From the NCBI GenBank assembly GCA_903895725.1, contig CAITUV010000081.1:1-49563 (forward strand): a DNA stretch of 49,563 nt, in the 5' to 3' direction. This stretch comes from an uncultured Myxococcales bacterium (GTDB taxonomy: Bacteria > Myxococcota_A > UBA9042 > CAIXZC01). Under the pieces are notes generated by a model that made no database searches, was not told the origin of the DNA, and saw nothing but the letters and a program-made list of their open reading frames with translations. Positions 1 to 6,931 of the stretch are shown here, piece by piece. A program made the position numbers and the translations under genes. The first letter of the stretch is position 1. Each line of letters starts with the position of its first letter.

Positions 1-47
1 AGCCAATCCCGCGATAGAGGCCGTTCTTCCTCGGGGGGCGGCGGCGG

Positions 48-92
48 GTCCTATTTGTCCTATTCGTCCTATCTGTCCTATTCGTCCTATGT
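48..92. repeat. 9-bp tandem repeat (GTCCTATNN x5)
   Basis: Five contiguous 9-bp units share GTCCTAT followed by two variable bases, starting at 48, 57, 66, 75 and 84. The array lies beyond the 3' end of the minus-strand ogt-alkA gene. No coding role is evident. From memory, arrays of this type recur between genes in many bacterial genomes. Confidence 0.85.
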
Positions 93-97
93 CTTTT

Positions 98-170
98 CCG
101 CCGCCGCCACCCGCCGCCGCCACCCGCCGCCGCCACCCGCCGCCGCCACCCGCCGCCGCCGCCGCCGCCG
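98..170. repeat. 13-bp GC-rich tandem repeat with (CCG)n tail
   Basis: Four exact copies of CCGCCGCCGCCAC occupy 98-149, followed by seven CCG triplets up to about 170. The array ends next to the stop codon of the minus-strand ogt-alkA gene. On that transcript it would read GTGGCGGCGGCGG repeats, which are G-rich and could form G-quadruplex-like structure. Frames open through it are compositional artefacts. Confidence 0.85.
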
Positions 171-172
171 GG

Positions 173-1339
173 CTAGCCGATCGTCACCGTCCCCAGGCTT
201 CGCCACAGGTACCAGGTTGCAACGGTCCGAAGCGGTGCCCAGCGTTCCCCGACCGCTGCCACCTCGGCAGGCTTGAGCAAGTCCGCCCTTCCCAGCATCC
301 TCGTCACGGCCTTGCGGATTCCGAGATCGGAGGGAGGGAAAACGTCGGGAAGCCCGAGGTGAAAGATGGCGAACATCTGAACCGTCCAGGGGCCGATCCC
401 CTTGACCTTCGTCAGAGCTTCCTGGACGTCGTCGTACGCGAGCGAGGCAAGCCCGTCCAGGTCGAGACGCCCTTCGACCACCCGCTCGGCCAGCTCCAGC
501 AGCGTTGCGGTCTTGCTCCCCGAGAGCCCTGCCCCGCGAAGCCCCGCCTCGCCCGTGGCCAGCACGGCATCCGGCGACACCACCCCCCCCAGAGCCGCGG
601 TGACCTTCCGAAAGATGGCCGCCGCAGCGCTCCCTGCCAACTGCTGGTAGCACACGGCCTCGGCTAGCGCAGCAAAGGGGCGGCCCGGAGCCTCCTGCCT
701 GAGCCGGTCGTTTCCCACCTCGCTGATGACCGTAGCGAGCCTGCGGTCCCGTCGGGCCAACGTGCAGACTGCGACGTCCCAGGAGTACGGCTCGAACAGC
801 GTGGAGTCGAGCCGGGTGCCGGTGGGCAGTGGAAACAGACAGCCCTCGGCAGCCAGCAGCCGCGCCTTGGTACTCAGCCCGTGCCCCCCCGAAAAACCGG
901 TCAGGCTTCCCCCCTGCCCGACGACCCGGTGGCACGGTACCACGACTGGCCAGCGGTTGGTCGCCATGGCTCGAGCGACGGCCCTCGCTCCCCCGGACCG
1001 GCCGACGCGCGCCGCCAGCTCCCCATAGGTCACCGTCGCTCCGGCCGGGACTCGGCGGAGCTCCTCGTACACCCGCCGGGCAAACTCCCCGGTCCCTTCG
1101 TAGTCGACCACCACGTCCGACAGATCCTCCGGCTTTCCCTGCATGAGCCGAATCATGCGCTCCGCCAGGTCCGCAACGGCAAACGGAACCTGCGGCCCTC
1201 CGCCCGAGACGTGCGGGTCGCTGTCTCGAACTGCACGGTCAGGCAGCAGCCGGATCTCCTGGATTCCACGAGGGCCGTATCGAACCGAGAACGAACAGAG
1301 AGGGCCGCTTTCGAAGAGAATGCCGGTGCTCGGCATCAT
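173..1339 (-). CDS. Ogt-AlkA fusion: O6-alkylguanine-DNA methyltransferase + DNA-3-methyladenine glycosylase
   Basis: A 388-residue fusion of two alkylation-repair enzymes. Residues about 1-167 are an Ogt/MGMT methyltransferase, with the PCHRVVG active site (acceptor Cys136) and the helix-turn-helix before it (GGARAVARAMATN). Residues about 180-388 are an AlkA-type HhH-GPD glycosylase, with the hairpin KVKGIGPWTV (about 311-320) and the expected catalytic Asp338 in VFPPSDLG. The first would remove O6-alkylguanine by suicidal transfer; the second would excise N-alkylated purines. The chosen ATG at 1339 overlaps the upstream stop by 4 bp (ATGA), so the two genes are probably coupled. Known bacterial fusions join Ada modules to AlkA; here no Ada N-terminal metal domain is present. 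Both catalytic residues are intact. Confidence 0.9.
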   Translation of the reverse strand: MMPSTGILFESGPLCSFSVRYGPRGIQEIRLLPDRAVRDSDPHVSGGGPQVPFAVADLAERMIRLMQGKPEDLSDVVVDYEGTGEFARRVYEELRRVPAGATVTYGELAARVGRSGGARAVARAMATNRWPVVVPCHRVVGQGGSLTGFSGGHGLSTKARLLAAEGCLFPLPTGTRLDSTLFEPYSWDVAVCTLARRDRRLATVISEVGNDRLRQEAPGRPFAALAEAVCYQQLAGSAAAAIFRKVTAALGGVVSPDAVLATGEAGLRGAGLSGSKTATLLELAERVVEGRLDLDGLASLAYDDVQEALTKVKGIGPWTVQMFAIFHLGLPDVFPPSDLGIRKAVTRMLGRADLLKPAEVAAVGERWAPLRTVATWYLWRSLGTVTIG

Positions 1340-2115
1340 CTCACTTCCCGCATCCACTTGTTGCAGAAGGGACAGGGGACCTTGCGGTCGCCGTGGGCGC
1401 GCTTCTTCTCGATCTTCACGCCGCACTTCTGGCACTCGAGGTACACCCGCGGCCGCTGCTGCTGGCGGCCGGGCTCCTGCTGGCCGGCCTTCTTCCGGCT
1501 CGATCCCCAGCTCTCGACCGGGCTTCCGAACTGCCAGTACGGGTCATCCGGGGGAAGGCCCGACGGATCGGTGCGGCGGTCGCCGCGCGTCCGACCCCAC
1601 GATTCCGGAGGAGTCCCGAACTGCCAGTAAGGGTCATCCTGGGACAGGGGACGCTCACGGCCTCGGCGCCCGCCCTGACCGCCATCGCGGCGGTTGCGGT
1701 CTCGTCCTTGCCCCTGCTCCTTTCCCGGAGCCGGCACGCTCGGATCCCGATTCCCGTCGACCTCGTCCTCGCCCTCGGGTGCTTCTGCCGGTCGGCTTCC
1801 CTCCGCCTGGGCAACGCCACCCGCCTCCGTCACGGCCGAATCGGCATCGTGGCCGGCATCATCGGACGCAGCGCCCTTCGTCTCGTGCGCTGCAGAGGAG
1901 TCTTCCTCCTCTTCGACCACGGGCAGCCCCGGGTCTTCCACCACGACCTCCGGTGGTGGAGCCAGCAGAGCCGCCTTGAGCGCCTCTGCCTCTTCTTCGT
2001 CCAGTGATGCCATGTGGCCTCGGACCGGGATGCCGAGCTCGTTGGCACGGCTCACGACGACCTTCGTCTCGAGTCCCAGCTCCTCAGCCAGCTCATAGAT
2101 CCTGATTCTCGCCAT
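1336..2115 (-). CDS. IF2 N-terminal domain / zinc-ribbon protein
   Basis: A 259-residue protein. Residues 1-50 (MARIRIYELAEELGLETK) match the small helical IF2_N domain found at the N-terminus of translation initiation factor IF-2. The middle is acidic, then Arg/Gly-rich, and contains two copies of a DDPYWQFG-x-P-x-ESWG motif. The C-terminus is a four-Cys zinc ribbon (Cys228, Cys231, Cys248, Cys251; CQKC and CPFC). There is no GTPase domain, so it is not IF-2 itself. A nucleic-acid or ribosome-associated role is inferred from domain content only. It is the first gene of a two-gene operon and overlaps the Ogt-AlkA gene by 4 bp. The ATG at 2115 was chosen because it begins the conserved domain. 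Confidence 0.8.
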   Translation of the reverse strand: MARIRIYELAEELGLETKVVVSRANELGIPVRGHMASLDEEEAEALKAALLAPPPEVVVEDPGLPVVEEEEDSSAAHETKGAASDDAGHDADSAVTEAGGVAQAEGSRPAEAPEGEDEVDGNRDPSVPAPGKEQGQGRDRNRRDGGQGGRRGRERPLSQDDPYWQFGTPPESWGRTRGDRRTDPSGLPPDDPYWQFGSPVESWGSSRKKAGQQEPGRQQQRPRVYLECQKCGVKIEKKRAHGDRKVPCPFCNKWMREVR

Positions 2116-2177
2116 GTCGACTGCCTCGCAGCGTTGGACCGTCCGGGGGTGATGTGCCGCCGGAACGCCCGGGGGCA

Positions 2178-3833
2178 CTACTGGACCGCAACAGCCCAAT
2201 CATCGATGTGGAGGGTGGCCGTGCCGGCCCACTTGTCCGCCACATCGTACATCCGCACGAAGGAGCGCACGAACGCGGTGCCCGCAGGGGCCGCCTTGGA
2301 GTAGGTGAGCTGCTTCCACTCGACGGCGTCCTCGGAGTAACCGCTCGAGTACTCCTTGGCAATGGAGACCTTGCTGGCATCGTAGAACTCGAGGCAGAGG
2401 CGGAAGCGGCCAGCCGGGTCGTTGTCCAGCGTCCACAGGGTGAAGGTGACGTTCTTGCCTTCGGTCGCAGGCTGGTAGTATCCCGCAACGAGGTCCTGGT
2501 TGTCCTGCGACTTGAAGATCAGCTCGCACCCGTTGTTGCCCGCGTGCTTCTGGGCGGCCGTCCACTTCGCGGTGAAGTCCACGGTGGCCTTGAAAAAGTC
2601 GGCCGGCGGGTCGTTCTGGGTGGTCTCTTCGAAGCCCCAGTTGGAGTTGTCCATCACGGGCTCGGCCTTGCAGCCGGTCACGTCGATATTGATGATGTCG
2701 GCCGCAACGAACGACTGGAGCCGGTAGTCCACGTCGTACTGCGTGACCACGCCCGAAACCAGCTCGAACTTGGCCCCTTCGCACAGCGTGCCCGGAGCAT
2801 CGGCCCGGAACACGACGTTGGCCGCAGTGCCGTACGAAACCGTCAGGTTGCTCCCCTTGATCGTGTTGACCACGAACCCCTTGCCCTTGATGAGCCGGCT
2901 TTCGAGCTCCTCGGAGGGAAGGGTACCGGCGGACACGTCAAGCTTCATCGTCTCCACGGGGGTATTGCCCGTGACGACCGGCGCATCGGCCATGGTCACT
3001 TCCTGCTGGTTCTTGTAGTTGCCGTACTCGGTGACGTGGATGTCCACGACCTGTCCGACGGTCGGCGTGGCAAAGGCCCAGGTGTCACCGACGTAGATCT
3101 CGGTGGCGCCGCTGGCGTCCTGGACGAAGTAGCCCTTCGAAAACACGTAGGTCACGGTGACGCCCTTGAGGGTGACGTCCACCTTCCCTTCCGCACAGCT
3201 CTTCAGGTTGGCCACGTTGCCGGTCGCCTGGCACGGTCCGACCTGGTCGGGGACGCACTTGCCCTCTTCGCAGTGGGAACCGGCAGCGCAGGGCGGGTTG
3301 CAATCGAGCGGGCACTGGCCGCAGTCGCCTGCGCACGATTCGCAGGTCTCGGTCCCGTTGCAGGTGCCATCGCCGCAAGCGGGGGGGCACGCACCGCAAT
3401 CATCCGGGCAGGAGGTGCAGGTCTCGGTCCCGCCGCAGGTTCCATCGCCACACCCCGGAGGGCACGCACCGCAATCCTGGGCGCAGGTATTGCAGGTCTC
3501 GGTCCCGTTGCAGGTGCCATCCGGACAGGCCGGAGCGCACTGGCCGCAATCCTGGGCGCAGTTGGTGCACGTTTCTTCCCCTTCGCACTGGCCGTCGCCG
3601 CATACGCCGGCATCCTTCACGCACTGTCCGTCCTCGCAGTGGAAGCCGGCCACGCACACCGGGCTGCACTCATCGCCCGGAATGTCCTCCGCAACCTCTT
3701 CCGGAATCACGGCATCGTCGCCGCCAAGATCCTCGACGAACAGATCCTCGCCGGGCTCCTCTTCCGTCCCACCGCCACACGAGAAGACCAACGTCGCCGC
3801 CGCCATGCACGCCAGGAATCCCAGTCTCTTCAT
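2178..3833 (-). CDS. Cys-rich repeat lipoprotein with OB-fold-like and jelly-roll-like regions
   Basis: A 551-residue predicted lipoprotein. It starts at MKRLGF and has a lipobox ending in VFSC at about residue 20. An acidic linker follows, then a Cys-rich stretch with four tandem units of about 24 residues of the form C-DGTC-GTETC--CA-DCG-CPP. The middle part (from about NVANLKSCAEGKVDVTLKG) resembles the secreted OB-fold-like domains of surface proteins. The last 150 residues (NWGFEE...HIDDWAV) look like a carbohydrate-binding-module type jelly roll. It is probably anchored in the outer membrane or periplasm and may bind glycans; this is inference. A strong promoter lies just upstream. Similar Cys units recur in the CHAP-domain protein at 39662-42469. 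Confidence 0.75.
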   Translation of the reverse strand: MKRLGFLACMAAATLVFSCGGGTEEEPGEDLFVEDLGGDDAVIPEEVAEDIPGDECSPVCVAGFHCEDGQCVKDAGVCGDGQCEGEETCTNCAQDCGQCAPACPDGTCNGTETCNTCAQDCGACPPGCGDGTCGGTETCTSCPDDCGACPPACGDGTCNGTETCESCAGDCGQCPLDCNPPCAAGSHCEEGKCVPDQVGPCQATGNVANLKSCAEGKVDVTLKGVTVTYVFSKGYFVQDASGATEIYVGDTWAFATPTVGQVVDIHVTEYGNYKNQQEVTMADAPVVTGNTPVETMKLDVSAGTLPSEELESRLIKGKGFVVNTIKGSNLTVSYGTAANVVFRADAPGTLCEGAKFELVSGVVTQYDVDYRLQSFVAADIINIDVTGCKAEPVMDNSNWGFEETTQNDPPADFFKATVDFTAKWTAAQKHAGNNGCELIFKSQDNQDLVAGYYQPATEGKNVTFTLWTLDNDPAGRFRLCLEFYDASKVSIAKEYSSGYSEDAVEWKQLTYSKAAPAGTAFVRSFVRMYDVADKWAGTATLHIDDWAVAVQ

Positions 3834-3872
3834 GGTTACACCCCCTTGGCAAAGTCCTTGAAAACCGTGCGC

Positions 3873-3900
3873 TGTATACACGTTCTGCAGGCGTTGTCAA
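3873..3900 (-). promoter_or_regulatory. Sigma70-type promoter for the Cys-rich lipoprotein
   Basis: On the minus strand, TTGACA (3895-3900) is separated by 16 bp from TATACA (3873-3878). This lies about 40 bp upstream of the ATG at 3833 and is one of the best matches to consensus in the window. Confidence 0.65.
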
Positions 3901-3961
3901 CCCCGTACTCGAACCGGTTCCGTGCGGCGGTGCCCGGGTGAGGTCAATGGGGCCGGCGCAA

Positions 3962-6769
3962 TCAGGCCATGCGTCGACGGCCCCTGAGGGCCGCCACCAG
4001 CAGCGCCAGGAGAGCCAGGACCGAAGCGGATGTGGTCGGTCTGGAGGGATGTCTGGGCTGGAGCGGGCCGGCGGAGCACCCCCCGCCCGAGGGCTTCGAA
4101 GCCGGCTGGACATCCGAAGCACTGTCCCCCGGCGACGGGTCGGCGATAGGCACCTCTCCGGAGGCCATGTCCTGCACGTCGGCCGCAGGCTCCGGGGAGG
4201 GCTCGGGCGGCGGAGGCATCGTCTGATCGAGCACCTCGATCCTCACGAGCCTTCGGGCGGTTGCTCCGCGGGAATCACGCACTTCGACCAGGACAGAGAC
4301 CATCCCCGGCTTTCCGACGGGGCCGAGAGGCAGGACCTTGTCGGCCGTGTACGGGTAGTCGAACACGCCGTCGTAGCCCACGTCCCAGCGGACCTGGAGC
4401 GCTCCGGGTTCATCCTGGGCGTCGGATGAGCCCGAGGCATCCACGGTAAAAGCCTCATCCAGGTACACGCTGTCCGGAGCCGCCACCTTCGCCAGCGGAG
4501 GCAGATTCCCGTCCGGAGGCTGGCCGAAGACCGCCCTGTACGCAGAGATCTTCCCGTGCCCCCAGTCATTGTTGGGAACCTTTCCCGTGAACGAATCGCT
4601 CATCGCAGTCTCCCACAGGCGGTCCCGGACCTTGGCCGGAGGGAAGTCCGGTTCGGCCTGCAGCATGAGCGCAACGATTCCAGTCACCTGGGGCAGCGCA
4701 CCGCTCGTGCCGCCGGCGTAGGCATAGAGCGGATAGGCGGTGTTCGGGTCGTGCCACGCTGCCAACGCATCGGACGGGGCGACGACGTCGAGCGACAGGA
4801 CACCGTCGATCCGGGGGCCGCGGCCGCTGTACTTCGAGAGACCTCCGACCGGCACCTCCCCTCCCCAGGAATCGTTGTTGGCCCTCATGGCTCCAGTCGA
4901 GATGGCCGAGTCCGCGGTCGCCGGCGGCGCGATGGTGCCCTCCACCGTGGCATAGGTGTCGAGCTTCCCCGACACGAAGTAGCCGAACTGATCCGAGACG
5001 AACAGGTCCACTGGGAGCGGCTTTGACGACGGGTTCTTCACCTCGAGGCTGTGCACTCCGGCCTGCAGCACTCCGGGAACGCCGTCCGGCGAGTAGCCCG
5101 GCTTGGGATAGAGCACGAAGTTGGCCATCGCCGTGCCGCGCGGCGATACTTCGTGCCCCCCGTACCAGAGGTAGTGGTTCTCCAGCTCCTCCTCGAACCC
5201 AGCGGCCGCGAGTGTGCGCTGCGTCCCGTCCGGCAGCGTGAGCTCCATCTCCACCGCTACGTCGGGGGAGCGCCACCGCAACGTGGCATACAGCACCTGG
5301 GTGAGGTACTCCTTGTAGTCTGGATAGTCGATGTACACAGACAGGTCGATGTCGAACGGTGCCACGTCTCCCGGCGGGATCGACGTCGCTCCGTGCATCG
5401 GATAGCCGGCGTAGTTGTGCGCTGCGGTGCAGCTCGGGATCCCCTTTTCGGCAAGCACCTGGTCGATGGCCTGCTCCATGTCGGACGAGCCGTCCCCGAA
5501 CTCGAAGACGGGCGAGCCATATTCGTGCATCACGACATCGGCCCCGTGGTCCGCCAGCCAGAGGAGTGCCTCGACGTAGGCACCTGAAGCCTGCTCCTCG
5601 GACTGCATCCATTCGTAGGCGCTGAACATGTCCGCCAGCAGGATGTCTGCATCGGGAGCGAGCCCTCGAAAGCGGCTTCGGATGCGGTCATTCCCGGCCA
5701 GAACGCCAACGGTCATGGTCGCATGGCTGTCCTCCATGTTTCCCGGAGAATAGTTGATGAGGTTAAGCCCGCGCTCGTACGTCTGGGCAGCTATGGGCAC
5801 ATAGATGGCCCCGATCTTGCTCGTCTTGAGCAGCACGATCTTCTCGCCCGCATCCAGCTTGCCGGACCGATCCACGTCGTCCGCCACGAAGAGCGGCTCC
5901 CCGTACGCAGCCGATCCTTCCACGAATCCCGGCTTGGCACCGAACTCGCGGTTGCCCGTCTTGTTCTGGTCCAGGAAGAGCCAGTCCAGGTCGGTCACGA
6001 AGTCGTCACCCTCGTTCTCCAACTGGGCGGGCTTCCCGTCTCCCTGGTCGATGGAGGCCGCCCCTTTCAGGACCTTCAGCACCTCCTTGCCGGCCACGCT
6101 GCCGTCCCCGTCGAAGTCCACCCCGTCGATGCCGACATCGAACTTGCCGTTGCCGTCCAGGTCGACCCACTCGTAGTAGCCGCCGTCCGCCCGGAAGAAC
6201 GACGGATGGAACAGGTCGATCCACGAGTCGATCACTCCGACGGTCACACCGCTGCCCCCGAGAGGCTGCCCGTCGGCCCCCTGCGTCATCCATGCGGCCG
6301 ACTCCTCGGTGAGCTCGGGAGCATTGTCCTTGATCAGCGGGGCCGGGGCCCTCAAGTGCGCCTCGACCCTCGCCACTTCCGGAGTACCTTCGACAGCGGA
6401 TAGAGCCGAGAGCGGCAGCCGCACCGGGTACAGGGTCCCCAGGTGCAGTCGCTGGCCGCCGGAGTAGACGAAACGGACGCCGGCCGCGGTCAGCTTCTCG
6501 AGCACTCCCTCGGACGGCGGTCCGGAAAATCGGAGGGTAGCAGCCAGCGGACGGTCCGTGACCCTGCGGACCGTCTGCCCCGGCAGTCGCACCTCCCGCC
6601 CGGTCCTGCGGACATGATCGAGGAAGCGGAGGGTCGCGTCCGTCCGTACCGCCCGGAACCCCGACGTCACCGGTGACTCATCGCCCGCTCGGGCCGATTC
6701 GGTCGGGCCACCCCACACCACGAGCGCCAGAACCGCCGCCAGGACTCTTGCTGCCGAATTTGCTCCCAT
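3962..6769 (-). CDS. Subtilisin-like (S8) serine protease with MYXO-CTERM anchor
   Basis: A 935-residue secreted protease. It begins at MGANSAARVL with a signal peptide. The S8 triad is visible: Asp181 in GVTVGVIDSW, His349 in SHATMTVGVLAG and Ser689 in GGTSGALPQ. Between Asp and His there is a long insert with EF-hand/dockerin-like DxDxxG loops (about residues 203-225 and 298-309), which suggests calcium binding. A PKD-like segment follows the catalytic domain (about 770-850). The tail (GGGCSAG, hydrophobic helix, RGRRR) is a MYXO-CTERM signal, so the protein is expected to be processed by a myxosortase and held at the cell surface. An upstream in-frame start 30 codons earlier would spoil the signal peptide. 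It is transcribed away from the mannosidase gene. Confidence 0.88.
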   Translation of the reverse strand: MGANSAARVLAAVLALVVWGGPTESARAGDESPVTSGFRAVRTDATLRFLDHVRRTGREVRLPGQTVRRVTDRPLAATLRFSGPPSEGVLEKLTAAGVRFVYSGGQRLHLGTLYPVRLPLSALSAVEGTPEVARVEAHLRAPAPLIKDNAPELTEESAAWMTQGADGQPLGGSGVTVGVIDSWIDLFHPSFFRADGGYYEWVDLDGNGKFDVGIDGVDFDGDGSVAGKEVLKVLKGAASIDQGDGKPAQLENEGDDFVTDLDWLFLDQNKTGNREFGAKPGFVEGSAAYGEPLFVADDVDRSGKLDAGEKIVLLKTSKIGAIYVPIAAQTYERGLNLINYSPGNMEDSHATMTVGVLAGNDRIRSRFRGLAPDADILLADMFSAYEWMQSEEQASGAYVEALLWLADHGADVVMHEYGSPVFEFGDGSSDMEQAIDQVLAEKGIPSCTAAHNYAGYPMHGATSIPPGDVAPFDIDLSVYIDYPDYKEYLTQVLYATLRWRSPDVAVEMELTLPDGTQRTLAAAGFEEELENHYLWYGGHEVSPRGTAMANFVLYPKPGYSPDGVPGVLQAGVHSLEVKNPSSKPLPVDLFVSDQFGYFVSGKLDTYATVEGTIAPPATADSAISTGAMRANNDSWGGEVPVGGLSKYSGRGPRIDGVLSLDVVAPSDALAAWHDPNTAYPLYAYAGGTSGALPQVTGIVALMLQAEPDFPPAKVRDRLWETAMSDSFTGKVPNNDWGHGKISAYRAVFGQPPDGNLPPLAKVAAPDSVYLDEAFTVDASGSSDAQDEPGALQVRWDVGYDGVFDYPYTADKVLPLGPVGKPGMVSVLVEVRDSRGATARRLVRIEVLDQTMPPPPEPSPEPAADVQDMASGEVPIADPSPGDSASDVQPASKPSGGGCSAGPLQPRHPSRPTTSASVLALLALLVAALRGRRRMA

Positions 6770-6931
6770 TCCCGCGCTTCCTCCCGAGGCCGGGGCAACG
6801 CCCGGCTCCCTGCCGACGAATGATACGGTGGCGCGCCCCCGCCGGGCAAGTGGATGCAATTTCTCTTTTCTGAAATGACGGCCCGACTATACTCGGCCCC
6901 GTTTCCCGGTTGGCCCGGGAGGGAGCTCCGC

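Noticed and set aside
2154..3941. Plus-strand frame of 595 codons
   Set aside because: It is antisense to the Cys-rich lipoprotein, which has a signal peptide, promoter and recognisable repeats.
6861..6893. Promoter for the GH38 gene
   Set aside because: A good TATACT (6888-6893) is present but there is no convincing -35 box at 16-18 bp, so it was not annotated.
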